From NCBI RefSeq assembly GCF_001043955.1, contig NZ_LABZ01000059.1, positions 1-64,000 on the forward strand: a DNA stretch of 64,000 nucleotides, read 5' to 3'. Each line of letters starts with the position of its first letter. The first letter of the stretch is position 1. Of the stretch, positions 17,737-25,623 are shown one piece after another. Below the pieces are notes generated by a model that had not been told where the DNA came from, made no database searches, and saw nothing but the letters and a program-made list of their open reading frames with translations. The position numbers were made by a program, and so were the translations under genes. The stretch is from Methylobacterium tarhaniae. Lineage in GTDB: Bacteria > Pseudomonadota > Alphaproteobacteria > Rhizobiales > Beijerinckiaceae.

Positions 17737-17795
17737 GGAGACCGGGGACCATCCCGGAGGCCGCGCGGCCTCCGGAACGAAGGCGGAGACGATGG

Positions 17796-17829
17796 GCGCC
17801 CTCGAACGCGTGGTTCGAGGGCGCTGCTT
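17796..17829 (+). terminator. rho-independent terminator after the first DUF4142 gene
   Basis: A perfect 11-base stem GCGCCCTCGAA (17796-17806) pairs with TTCGAGGGCGC (17814-17824) and is followed by TGCTTTTCG. A second GC-rich hairpin (GGAGGCCGC/GCGGCCTCC) lies just upstream near 17756-17773. Confidence 0.8.
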
Positions 17830-17960
17830 TTCGTCTTACGAAATCCGGAAGTGATCCTCCGGATCACGTATCAGTTGTTCATCGGGTCGGCCGTCCCTCG
17901 CGAATAAAACATTTTCGCGAGGGCCTGCGGCGATTGCTACATTGGATAGCGAGTTTTTAC

Positions 17961-18569
17961 TTAGTCCTTCAGATCCTTCTCGATGTCGGCCAGCAGCGCC
18001 AGGTGCTCGCGGATCTGGCCGCGGGCGAGCTTGGCGACGCCGAGATTCTCCCGGTCCTTGCCGGTGGAGAGGTAGGCCTCCTGGATCTTCAGGAGCGCCT
18101 GGTGGCCCTCGATCTGGCCACGGATGTACTCGAGGTCGAAGGCCTTGCCGGACTTGGCCTGTTCGAGCTTGTCCAGCATCGCCTTGCCCTTCGGGTCGAG
18201 CTGGCCGGTGACCTCGGGCTCGGCCGGCGGCTTCACCTGACCGCTCGCGGCCTGGGACGGGTCGCGCATCGCCTTGAGCACGTCGGCGATGGTCTCCTGC
18301 TCGGCGACCTCGAACCGGGCGAACTGCTTCACGTCGTCGTCGGAGGCCTTCTGAAGCGCGACGCGGCTCGCCGCCAGGGAGGCCGATCCGGCCGCCAGGG
18401 TGTCGGCGGCGTGCTTGGCCTCGGCCTCGCCCATCCGGGCGCCGGTATTGCCGGTGGCCGCGGCGGTCGGGCCGCCCTGCAGTTGCTGCTGCTGCGCGAT
18501 CGCCATGGTGACGAAGGACGGGATCGCCACGGCCGAGGCGATGGCGGTCAGTGCGAGACGACGATGCAT
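17961..18569 (-). CDS. exported DUF4142 family protein
   Basis: A 202-residue protein with a Sec-type signal peptide (MHRRLALTAIASAVAIPSF, cleaved at AIAQ), a Gln-rich stretch, then a DUF4142 helical domain from about residue 45. Typical helices include DVKQFARFEVAEQETIADVL and FDLEYIRGQIEGHQALLKIQ, and the end is LALLADIEKDLKD. It is the same family as the gene at 17041-17736 but without the Gly-rich insert. The two genes face each other across a terminator. A general envelope-stress role is likely by family association only. Confidence 0.82.
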   Translation of the reverse strand: MHRRLALTAIASAVAIPSFVTMAIAQQQQLQGGPTAAATGNTGARMGEAEAKHAADTLAAGSASLAASRVALQKASDDDVKQFARFEVAEQETIADVLKAMRDPSQAASGQVKPPAEPEVTGQLDPKGKAMLDKLEQAKSGKAFDLEYIRGQIEGHQALLKIQEAYLSTGKDRENLGVAKLARGQIREHLALLADIEKDLKD

Positions 18570-18771
18570 GGCGGATACCTTGACTCTTCGCGACAGGGGC
18601 GCCGTGGCGCAAGCACTAACGCCGCCGTGAAAGCGGGGGTTTCAGCGTCGCCTTTGGTGAATCGGGGGGAGCGCCGCGAAGGGGGGTGCGGACCCCTCCC
18701 CTGCGCCGATCGCGCCCCGGACTTACGACCATCGGTGAGGTTCCGCCGGTCGCCGTGAACGTGTCGTCTGC

Positions 18772-19002
18772 CTACGGCAAGGCCTGTCGTCGGCGGGGCG
18801 GCCGTCGCGGGATACGGAGACGGAAGATGACCACGATCTTCTTCGGACCGCTCCGCGCGGCCCAGAGCGCCAGACCGGACGGCGCGAGGCCGGACAGCGT
18901 CAAGCCGGTCGCGTCGGTCTGCTGCTCCGCGATCGTCGTCTGCCACTTCGCCGACCGGCGCCGCGTGACGAAACCGTAATCCTCCCGTGAGGCCGGTGCC
19001 AT
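18772..19002 (-). CDS. possible small hypothetical protein
   Basis: A 76-residue frame on the minus strand starting MAPASREDYGFVTRRRSAKW. It has host-like GC bias at third positions (about 85 percent in the first 58 codons) and a hydrophobic patch (LTLSGLAPSGLALW then KKIVVIFRLRI), followed by an Arg/Pro-rich tail. No ribosome binding site of quality and no recognised domain. A competing plus-strand frame covers the same bases, so the call is tentative. Confidence 0.3.
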   Translation of the reverse strand: MAPASREDYGFVTRRRSAKWQTTIAEQQTDATGLTLSGLAPSGLALWAARSGPKKIVVIFRLRIPRRPPRRRQALP

Positions 19003-19062
19003 CCGGCGGCGCGCACTCTGCTTCTTCGGCGGCCCGTCAGGCGGCCGCACGAGGACCGTGTC

Positions 19063-19641
19063 ATGCGACGCACTCTCACCATCGGGGCCGCTCCCGCCCT
19101 CGGGGTTCTGGCGGGGATCATGAGCGCCGGGCTGCCCGGTATCGCCCTGGCGCAGGCGCCGGATGCGACACGGCCGGTTCAGGTTGCCCGCGTTCAGGTC
19201 GCCCATGTTCAGGTCGCTCATGCGGGCGACACGGCGGGCGGACCCGGAGGCCGGCATCGCCTGAGCCCGGAGGACGCCCAGGCCTTCACCGATGCGCGCG
19301 TCGCCGCCCTGCATGCCGGCCTGAAGCTCACTCCCGACCAGGAGAAGCTGTGGCCGCCGGTCGAGGACGCGATGCGCAACCTCGCCAAGGTCCGGCGCGA
19401 CCAGCGCGAGGCCCGGCGAGGGCGCGACCGCGATCCCGTGGCCGAGACCGCGCCGGACGCGATCCGGACCCGGGCGGACGCGCTGGCGGCGCGCTCGGAT
19501 GCCCTGCGCAAGCTCGCCGACGCCTCGCAGCCGCTCTACGCCACCCTCGACCAGGCGCAGAAGCAGCGCGCCGCGATGCTGAGCCGACCGATGGGACGGC
19601 ACCACCATCGGGGCATGCACCGGCACCACCGCGACGACTGA
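19063..19641 (+). CDS. periplasmic LTXXQ-motif (Spy/CpxP-like) protein
   Basis: A 192-residue exported protein: a signal peptide (cleaved near ALAQA), a short repeated stretch (VQVAR, VQVAH, VQVAH), then an all-helical LTXXQ domain. The domain has the defining LTPDQEKLW motif near residue 90, and a second helix pair SDALRKLADASQPLYATLDQAQKQ. The C-terminus is His-rich (GRHHHRGMHRHHRDD), suggesting metal binding. Spy/CpxP proteins of this fold are periplasmic chaperones induced by envelope or metal stress; the analogous role here is inferred. Neighbours upstream are two DUF4142 envelope proteins. Confidence 0.82.
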   Translation: MRRTLTIGAAPALGVLAGIMSAGLPGIALAQAPDATRPVQVARVQVAHVQVAHAGDTAGGPGGRHRLSPEDAQAFTDARVAALHAGLKLTPDQEKLWPPVEDAMRNLAKVRRDQREARRGRDRDPVAETAPDAIRTRADALAARSDALRKLADASQPLYATLDQAQKQRAAMLSRPMGRHHHRGMHRHHRDD

Positions 19642-20015
19642 GCCACTCCGGCCGCTCGCCCGGGTCGCCGTCGCGTCCGCGCGACGTCGCCTGGGCGGGG
19701 AGCATGGCGCCAGCTTCCGTCCCCTCCCCTCTCCCGATCTCGCATTCTCCCGTTCCCGCCACCCCCGGCCCCTGTTGCGGGCGACACCGCCGCGCGGGGC
19801 CGCTCGCAACATTTCGCGCAATCTGCACGCAATCCGGTCATGCGATACCGGATGTCGCGGTGAAGCTCGGCAGCCATCGGCACCACTGCCGGGACCCGCG
19901 AGGAAACGCGCCGCGGCGGGCCTTCGCCGCCGATCGGTCTTTCGGGCCCGTCGGCGCGACGACCGAACCGAAGAGCAGCCATGACAGACTGACCGGCAAC
20001 CAGCGGGAGAGGCAG
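19642..20015. other. intergenic region without clear features
   Basis: About 370 bases between the LTXXQ gene and the small conserved gene. A GGGAGAGG ribosome binding site ends it. No gene, terminator or repeat of note was seen. Confidence 0.4.
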
Positions 20016-20342
20016 ATGGACAACGTCATCCGTCCGGATTTCCAGCGTGCGGCCAAGACCCGGGGCGATCACCCCAGGAAGGCTCGCACCGGGGCCCGGG
20101 TGCAATACGTCAAGTCCTACGGCGAGGTCGGGCACCACGCGGTGTCCCTGGTGCGCGACCGCTCGGCCCCCGAGGGCGACGTCTACAAGGTCGTGATCGA
20201 CACCCTCGGCGGCCAGATGGGGCCGGTCGGCGTCGAGCCCGCCACCCCCGACGGCATGTTCGATGCCGACCTCGTCGGCATGGCGGTGATCCGCACTCTC
20301 GAGCTGCTGGCCCGACGCTCCGGCGATTTCGACGTCGCCTGA
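20016..20342 (+). CDS. small conserved hypothetical protein
   Basis: A 108-residue soluble protein starting MDNVIRPDF, with a Lys/Arg-rich N-terminal third, a central beta-rich part (VGHHAVSLVRDRS, GDVYKVVIDTL) and a C-terminal helix (DADLVGMAVIRTLELLARR). GGGAGAGG sits five bases before the ATG. No known domain is recognised. Codon bias is that of host genes, and the layout suggests a small cytoplasmic protein. Confidence 0.6.
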   Translation: MDNVIRPDFQRAAKTRGDHPRKARTGARVQYVKSYGEVGHHAVSLVRDRSAPEGDVYKVVIDTLGGQMGPVGVEPATPDGMFDADLVGMAVIRTLELLARRSGDFDVA

Positions 20343-20447
20343 CACGCCGCCGGATCAACCCTCTCCCTCGCTGGCCGAAGGTCTCCCGCGTGGACAGCCG
20401 GCGCCGGCCGGCCCCATCATGCGGGAATCGACGGGCGGGAGCGGGCG

Positions 20448-21335
20448 ATGGCCGGGACGAGCAGGACCTCCGAAGAGAGCAAGACCCTGGAAGAAACCTG
20501 GACCTATTTCGAGGGCGCCTGGCACCCGGGCAACGTGCGGATGATGGGGCCGCGCACCCACGCGGCCTGGCTCGCCTCGATGGTGTTCGACGGGGCCCGG
20601 GCTTTCGAGGGCGTGACCCCGGACCTCGACCTGCACCTCGCCCGGATCAACCGCTCGGCCGCCGCCTTCGGCCTCGAGCCGGTGGTGGCGCAAGGCACCT
20701 GGGCCGAGCTGGTGCAGGACGGGCTCCGGCGCTTCGCGCCCGGTGCCGCGCTCTACATCCGGCCGATGTACTGGGCGGAAGCGGGCCTGGGCGGCGCGGT
20801 GCGGTTCGACCCGGCCTCGACCAACTGGTGCCTGTGCCTCTACGAGGCGCCGATGCCGCCGCCGACGGGCTTCACCGCCACGCTGTCGCCGTTCCGGCGC
20901 CCGACCCCGGATTCCGCCCCCCTCGACGCCAAGGCCGGCTGCCTCTACCCGAACAGCGCCCGGGCGATCGCGGAGGCCGCCGCCCGCGGCTTCGGCAACG
21001 CCCTGATGCGGGACGCGCTGGGCAACGTCGCCGAGTTCGCCACCGCCAACGTGCTGATGGCCCGGGGCGGCGTGGTCTACACGCCCGTCCCGAACGGCAC
21101 CTTCCTGGCCGGCATCACCCGCGGCCGGGTGATCGCGCTCCTGCGCGAGGCCGGCGTGACGGTGGTGGAGAAGACGCTCACCGTCGACGACCTGACGGGC
21201 GCCGACGAGATCTTCTCCGTCGGCAACTTCGCCAAGGTCGTGCCGGTCACCGCCCTCGACGACCGGACCTTCGCCCCCGGCCCGCTGTTCCGGAAGGCGC
21301 GCGAGCTCTACTGGGCCTTCGCCCACCGGGGCTGA
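20448..21335 (+). CDS. ilvE: class IV aminotransferase, branched-chain amino acid aminotransferase type
   Basis: A 295-residue PLP enzyme of the IlvE/D-amino acid transaminase fold. The N-terminal substrate part has VFDGARAFEGVTPDLDLHLARINRS, the typical opening. The PLP lysine is in DAKAGCLYPNS (about residue 164), and the cofactor phosphate region is FATANVLMARGGVVYTP with FLAGITRGRVIALLRE. The likely reaction is transfer of the amino group between branched-chain amino acids and 2-oxoglutarate. Length is the usual 290-310. Other class IV members (D-amino acid transaminase, aminodeoxychorismate lyase) are possible but less likely. It is a single gene. Confidence 0.8.
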   Translation: MAGTSRTSEESKTLEETWTYFEGAWHPGNVRMMGPRTHAAWLASMVFDGARAFEGVTPDLDLHLARINRSAAAFGLEPVVAQGTWAELVQDGLRRFAPGAALYIRPMYWAEAGLGGAVRFDPASTNWCLCLYEAPMPPPTGFTATLSPFRRPTPDSAPLDAKAGCLYPNSARAIAEAAARGFGNALMRDALGNVAEFATANVLMARGGVVYTPVPNGTFLAGITRGRVIALLREAGVTVVEKTLTVDDLTGADEIFSVGNFAKVVPVTALDDRTFAPGPLFRKARELYWAFAHRG

Positions 21336-21417
21336 CGCGCCTTTCCTCTGGGTCGCCCCTTGCTCCTCTGACCGCCCCTTGAGAGAAGCGGGGCGGTTCG
21401 GGGAAACGGGGATCGTG

Positions 21418-22515
21418 ATGATCGTGCGGTTGGTGGTCGCGTGGGCGACGGTGGCGGCCTTCGCGGCGTTCGGCGGAGGCTGGCTCGGCGGGCTCGCGAC
21501 GCCGCTGGCGGCGGCCGGTCTGTTCACCTGGCTCTTCGCGGTCATCCTGTGGTCGGCCTTCGGGGTGGTGCACGAGGCCGAGGAACTGGCCGACCGCCTC
21601 GGCGAGCCCTACGGCACCCTGATCCTGACCCTGTCGATCGTGATCATCGAGGTGGCGCTCGTCGCCGCCGTGATGCTCGGCGCCAAGGCCGCCCCGACCC
21701 TCGGGCGCGACACGATGTTCGCCGTCATCATGATCGTGATGAACGGCCTCGTCGGCGTCGGGCTGATCCTCGGCGGCCTGCGCCACCACCGCCAGAACTA
21801 CAACCTCGACGGGGCCGGGGCCTACCTGGCCGCGATCATCCCGCTCACCACCATCGCGTTGATCATCCCGAACTTCACCCTCTCGACCCCGGACGGCTCG
21901 CTCACGGTGGTGCAGGCGGCGGCGTTCTCGATCCTGACGGTGGTGCTCTACGGCATCTTCCTGCTGCTGCAGACCGGCCGGCACAGCGACTTCTTCACCG
22001 ACCTCGTCAAGCCGGGCGCGCTCACGCCGGAGAAGGCCGCCCCCCACCCGGATGCGGGAACCGGGGCGATCCTGCGCCATGCCGGCCTGCTCGTCGTCAG
22101 CCTGCTGCCGATCGTGCTCCTGTCGAAGAGCCTGGCGGCGATCCTCGACCACGGCATCGCGGCCCTCGGCGCGCCCTCGGCGCTGGGCGGCGTCATCATC
22201 GCCGCCATCGTGTTCACGCCGGAGGGCATCAGCGCCCTCAAGGCGATCCGGCGCGACCAGCTCCAGCGGGCGATCAACCTCTGCCTCGGCGCGGTGACCT
22301 CGACGGTCGGCCTCACCGTGCCGGCGGTGCTCGCCATCGGCCTCATCTCGGGCCAGAAGGTCGTGCTCGGCCTGCCCCCGGCCCAGATGGCGGTGCTCGC
22401 CATGACGCTGCTGCTCAGCGTCATCACCTTCTCGCGCCAGGGCACGACGGTGCTGGAGGGTGCGGTGCATCTGGTGGTGTTCCTGACCTACCTGACGCTG
22501 ATCTTCAGCCCGTGA
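21418..22515 (+). CDS. ChaA-type calcium (sodium/potassium)/proton antiporter
   Basis: A 365-residue integral membrane protein of the Ca2+/cation antiporter superfamily with about eleven helices. Two repeat signatures are visible: HEAEELADRLGEPYGTLILTLSIVIIEVALVAAVML in the N-terminal half and FTPEGISALKAIRRDQLQRAINLCLGAVTSTVGLTVP in the C-terminal half, each with the acidic residue expected to bind the cation. It should export Ca2+ or Na+ in exchange for protons. I chose the ATG at 21418; a GTG one codon upstream and a longer frame also exist. Confidence 0.85.
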   Translation: MIVRLVVAWATVAAFAAFGGGWLGGLATPLAAAGLFTWLFAVILWSAFGVVHEAEELADRLGEPYGTLILTLSIVIIEVALVAAVMLGAKAAPTLGRDTMFAVIMIVMNGLVGVGLILGGLRHHRQNYNLDGAGAYLAAIIPLTTIALIIPNFTLSTPDGSLTVVQAAAFSILTVVLYGIFLLLQTGRHSDFFTDLVKPGALTPEKAAPHPDAGTGAILRHAGLLVVSLLPIVLLSKSLAAILDHGIAALGAPSALGGVIIAAIVFTPEGISALKAIRRDQLQRAINLCLGAVTSTVGLTVPAVLAIGLISGQKVVLGLPPAQMAVLAMTLLLSVITFSRQGTTVLEGAVHLVVFLTYLTLIFSP

Positions 22516-22545
22516 AAGAACCGATGCGCCTTGGTCTTTTCCCTC

Positions 22546-22693
22546 TCGCGACCTCATCCTGAGGTGCGACCGTCAGAGAGCCTCGAAGGAGGGCTCCAGA
22601 TAGCGCGGAGAGCTCTGGAGCCTTCCTTTGAGGTCGGCCGATCTTCGATCGTACGCGATCTCCGATCGCCGACACCTCGGGACGAGGTCGCGA
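22546..22693. repeat. 148-bp nested imperfect inverted repeat
   Basis: Outer arms of 21 bases (22546-22566 and 22673-22693; TCGCGACCTC-TCC-GAGGTG with two compensating differences) enclose a second inverted pair. In that pair GAGCCTCGAAGGAGGGCTCC faces a diverged complement about 50 bases on, ending in TCTGGAGCC. It lies between the convergent antiporter and glnII genes and may act as a transcription terminator. It resembles multi-copy alphaproteobacterial intergenic elements. Confidence 0.75.
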
Positions 22694-22783
22694 CGAGGAA
22701 GGATCGTAGAAGCAACCCAACAACAAGAAGCGGCGCGGGCCCTCCGGCCCGCGCCGCTCATGCTCTCACCGATCCGACGGGGC

Positions 22784-23818
22784 TCAGGCCGCGGCCGAGA
22801 CCTCGGTCGGGACGGTCGAGATGGTCTTCAGGATCTGCGAGGCGATCTGGTAGGGGTCGCCCATCGAGTTCGGGCGGCGATCCTCGAGGTAGCCCTTGTA
22901 GCCGTTGTTGACGAAGCTGTGGGGCACGCGGATCGAGGCGCCGCGGTCGGCCACGCCCCAGCTGAAGGTGTGGATCGAGGCGGTCTCGTGCTTGCCGGTC
23001 AGCCGCATGTGGTTGTCCGGGCCGTAGACGGCGATGTGGTCCTCACGGGCATCCGCGAAGGCCTTCATCAGCGCCTCGAAATACCCCTTGCCGCCGACGT
23101 CCCGCATGAACGCGGTCGAGAAGTTGGCGTGCATGCCCGAGCCGTTCCAGTCGGTGTCGCCGAGCGGCTTGCAATGGTACTCGATGTCGATCTCGTACTT
23201 CTCGCAGAGGCGCTGCATCAGGTAGCGCGCCATCCACATCTCGTCGGCGGCCTTCTTGGAGCCCTTGCCGAAAATCTGGAACTCCCACTGGCCCTTCGCC
23301 ACCTCGGCGTTGATGCCCTCGTGGTTGATGCCGGCGGCGAGGCAGAGATCGAGATGCTCCTCGACGATCTGGCGGGCGACCGAGCCGACGTTGGAATAGC
23401 CGACGCCGGTATAGTACGGGCCCTGCGGCGCCGGGTAGCCGGTCTCGGGGAAGCCGAGCGGGCGGCCGTTCTTGTAGAAGAAGTATTCCTGCTCGAAGCC
23501 GAACCAGGCGCCTTCGTCATCCAGGATGGTGGCGCGCTTGTTCGACGGGTGCGGGGTCGTGCCGTCCGGCATCATCACTTCGCACAGGACGAGGACGCCG
23601 TTGGTACGGGCCGGGTCGGGGAAGTGGCGGACGGGCTTGAGCACGCAATCCGAGGAGCTGCCCTCGGCCTGCTTGGTCGAGCTGCCGTCGAAGCCCCAGA
23701 GCGGGAGCTGCTCGAGGGTCGGGAAGCTGTCGAAGGCCTTGATCTGGGTCTTGCCGCGAAGGTTCGGGGTCGGCGCATAGCCATCGAGCCAAATATACTC
23801 GAGCTTGTATTTGGTCAT
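22784..23818 (-). CDS. glnII: glutamine synthetase type II
   Basis: A 344-residue cytoplasmic enzyme that makes glutamine from glutamate, ammonia and ATP. The N-terminus MTKYKLEYIWLDGY and LRGKTQIK begin the beta-grasp domain of eukaryotic-type GSII. The catalytic domain shows WGFDGSSTKQAEGSSSD, GFEQEYFFY, the GINAEVAKGQWEFQIF block, and NGSGMHANFST with the ATP-binding region. This isozyme is known in rhizobia and some actinobacteria, where it adds to GSI under nitrogen limitation. The ATG at 23818 follows family alignment; the frame upstream is not homologous. A candidate sigma-54 promoter lies about 80 bases upstream. Confidence 0.93.
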   Translation of the reverse strand: MTKYKLEYIWLDGYAPTPNLRGKTQIKAFDSFPTLEQLPLWGFDGSSTKQAEGSSSDCVLKPVRHFPDPARTNGVLVLCEVMMPDGTTPHPSNKRATILDDEGAWFGFEQEYFFYKNGRPLGFPETGYPAPQGPYYTGVGYSNVGSVARQIVEEHLDLCLAAGINHEGINAEVAKGQWEFQIFGKGSKKAADEMWMARYLMQRLCEKYEIDIEYHCKPLGDTDWNGSGMHANFSTAFMRDVGGKGYFEALMKAFADAREDHIAVYGPDNHMRLTGKHETASIHTFSWGVADRGASIRVPHSFVNNGYKGYLEDRRPNSMGDPYQIASQILKTISTVPTEVSAAA

Positions 23819-24221
23819 CTCGCGTCTCTCTTCAGGTTCCGATGGAGCCCGTGATTCCTCGTCGGCGTCCATCACCCGCCAGCGGCATCCCATCGCTTGC
23901 ACGTCCCGTGCCAAACCCGGATGGAGGGTGGAACGACCGGCGGGCCGGGGCGTTTCCTGCCGCTCATGCCGGGCGGGACGGCCCTGCGGAACGACGCCAC
24001 GGGGGCGTGGCGGCTTTTCTGCCCGGTTGCGCGCCAGGGCGCCAGGACGCCCAAGAGCGCGCCACACCCGACAAACCAGGCCGCGACGCAAGCGCAGGCA
24101 TGCACGAATTGTAGCCAATCGCTGATTTTTTCGTGGTCAAGCCGCGCATTCCCCGGGCACACTTCGTTACGATCTCAGAGGCCGCGGCGGCGACGCCCGG
24201 CCCTCACGGGAGGCCCACTCG
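23819..24221. other. divergent control region between glnII and the DUF2735 gene
   Basis: About 400 bases serving both genes. It holds the candidate sigma-54 promoter of glnII at 23896-23914. No clear NtrC enhancer pair was found by eye. The section 24100-24170 near the DUF2735 gene is locally AT-richer (GCTGATTTTTTCGTGG). Confidence 0.5.
23896..23914 (-). promoter_or_regulatory. candidate sigma-54 (-24/-12) promoter of glnII
   Basis: Read on the minus strand the site is TTGGCACGGGACGTGCAAG. It has the invariant GG and GC doublets with exactly ten bases between them, and matches the TGGCACG-N4-TTGC consensus with one difference. The -12 element lies about 80 bases before the glnII ATG. Rhizobial glnII genes are known to be under NtrC/sigma-54 control, so both position and gene fit. 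Confidence 0.65.
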
Positions 24222-24410
24222 ATGAGCACCACCGGCCCGCGCACCACGGCGAAGATCTACGCATTCCCGGCCGGCGGCCGCAGCCGCGGCGGCCGCAACG
24301 ACTGGACGGCTCCGTCGCCGGCAGCGCGCGAGCGCGGCCCGGAGATCATGCCGGCGAGCGGCGGCTACCACGACGAGGCGATCCGCGAGGAGCGCGCGCG
24401 CAAGCCGTAA
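24222..24410 (+). CDS. DUF2735 family small protein
   Basis: A 62-residue soluble protein with the DUF2735 pattern: the N-terminal TTAKIYAFPAGGR motif, a Gly/Arg-rich middle, and a C-terminal GGYHDEAIREE helix. The family is found in Rhizobiales, and here it lies divergent from glnII, as I recall for rhizobial relatives, which suggests a link to nitrogen control. No activity is known. Its stop codon is followed within ten bases by a 34-bp tandem repeat. Confidence 0.75.
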   Translation: MSTTGPRTTAKIYAFPAGGRSRGGRNDWTAPSPAARERGPEIMPASGGYHDEAIREERARKP

Positions 24411-24420
24411 GGCCGGGCGG

Positions 24421-24507
24421 CCCCTGGCGGGGCAGCGCTTGGTCCGAGGCGAAGCCCCTGGCGGGGCAGCGCTTGGTCCGAGGCGAAGCCCCTGGCGGGG
24501 CAGCGCC
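24421..24507. repeat. 34-bp tandem repeat, two and a half copies
   Basis: The unit starting CCCCTGGCGGGGCAGCGC and ending GGTCCGAGGCGAAG occurs at 24421-24454 and 24455-24488, with a partial third copy from 24489. The partial copy ends exactly where the glutaminase stop codon begins. Each unit contains a small CCCC-TGGC-GGGG hairpin that could help terminate both convergent genes. Confidence 0.85.
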
Positions 24508-25436
24508 TACTCGCCGAAGATCGACCAGCCGAGGCGTTTCGTCAGGCGCTCCAGGGCGATGCGCCCGAGATGGGAATTGCCGGCGGCGTCGAGGCCCGGC
24601 GCCCAGACCGCGATCGAGGCCTTGCCGGGCGCCACCGCCAGGATGCCGCCGCCGACGCCGCTCTTGCCCGGCAGGCCGACCCGGTAGGCGAACTCGCCCG
24701 AGCCGTCGTAATGGCCGCAGGTCAGCATCACGGCGTTGATGCGCTTCGCCCGCTCGGCCTGCACCACCGACAGGCCGGTGCTGGGATCGCGGCCGGAATG
24801 GGCGAGGAACCGCCCGGCCACCGCGAGCTGCCGGCAGGTCATGCTGATGGCGCAGTGGTGGAAGTAGACGCCGAGCGTGTACTCGACCGGATTGTCGATC
24901 ACTCCGAAGGACTTCATGTAGTTGGCGAGCGCCACGTTGCGAAAGCCGGTGCGCTGCTCGGAGGCTGCCACCGCCTCGTCGATGGTGATCGAGGTGTCCT
25001 GCGCCAGGTACTGCATGAAGCGCAGGATCTCGCCGAGCGCCTCGCGCGGCTGGTGGCGCGACAGGATCAGGTCGGTGACGGCGATCGCCCCGGCATTGAT
25101 GAACGGGTTGCGCGGGATGCCGCGCTCGTATTCGAGCTGCACGACCGAGTTGAACGGGCTGCCCGAGGGCTCGCGCCCGACCCGCCGCCACAGCTTGTCG
25201 CCGACCATGCCGAGCGCCAGCGTCAGGGTGAAGACCTTCGAGATGCTCTGGATCGAGAACGGCACGTCGCAATCGCCGGCCGCCGCGACCGTGCCGTCGG
25301 CGCCGATCACCGCGAGGCCGAAATGGCCGGGATCGACCCGGGCGAGTTCCGGGATGTAGCGCGCCACCTCGCCGCGGTCGCTCCGCTGGCGCATCTCGTC
25401 GACGATCTCGCTCACGACGGTTTCGAGGTTCGGCAC
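24507..25436 (-). CDS. glsA: glutaminase
   Basis: A 309-residue enzyme that hydrolyses glutamine to glutamate and ammonia, of the serine-dependent beta-lactamase-like glutaminase family. The catalytic Ser-x-x-Lys is in [10 protein letters not shown] (Ser64, Lys67). Other conserved blocks are [48 protein letters not shown], and the C-terminal [16 protein letters not shown] that completes the active site. Length matches the family (about 308). It lies beside glnII and the DUF2735 gene, so glutamine synthesis and breakdown sit together. Its 3' end abuts a tandem repeat. Confidence 0.93.
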   Translation of the reverse strand: MPNLETVVSEIVDEMRQRSDRGEVARYIPELARVDPGHFGLAVIGADGTVAAAGDCDVPFSIQSISKVFTLTLALGMVGDKLWRRVGREPSGSPFNSVVQLEYERGIPRNPFINAGAIAVTDLILSRHQPREALGEILRFMQYLAQDTSITIDEAVAASEQRTGFRNVALANYMKSFGVIDNPVEYTLGVYFHHCAISMTCRQLAVAGRFLAHSGRDPSTGLSVVQAERAKRINAVMLTCGHYDGSGEFAYRVGLPGKSGVGGGILAVAPGKASIAVWAPGLDAAGNSHLGRIALERLTKRLGWSIFGE

Positions 25437-25623
25437 GGATCGGGAATCCCGGAAAGGAGGAGAAGCGCGGCCTTAATCCTGCAAGTTCGAGGCCTCAAGC
25501 TGTCGGCGGACAGTTCCGGCATCCCGGCGAGAGATTTTGCGCGATTGACTGGCACCGTCGTGGATCGTCGTGCGTTGACGTAACGGCCGCCCGGGATGCG
25601 GCCGGGTCACGCGAGAGGCAGGA

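Noticed and set aside
24421..24507. Possible CRISPR array
   Set aside because: The 34-bp units are directly adjacent without spacers, so this is a tandem repeat.
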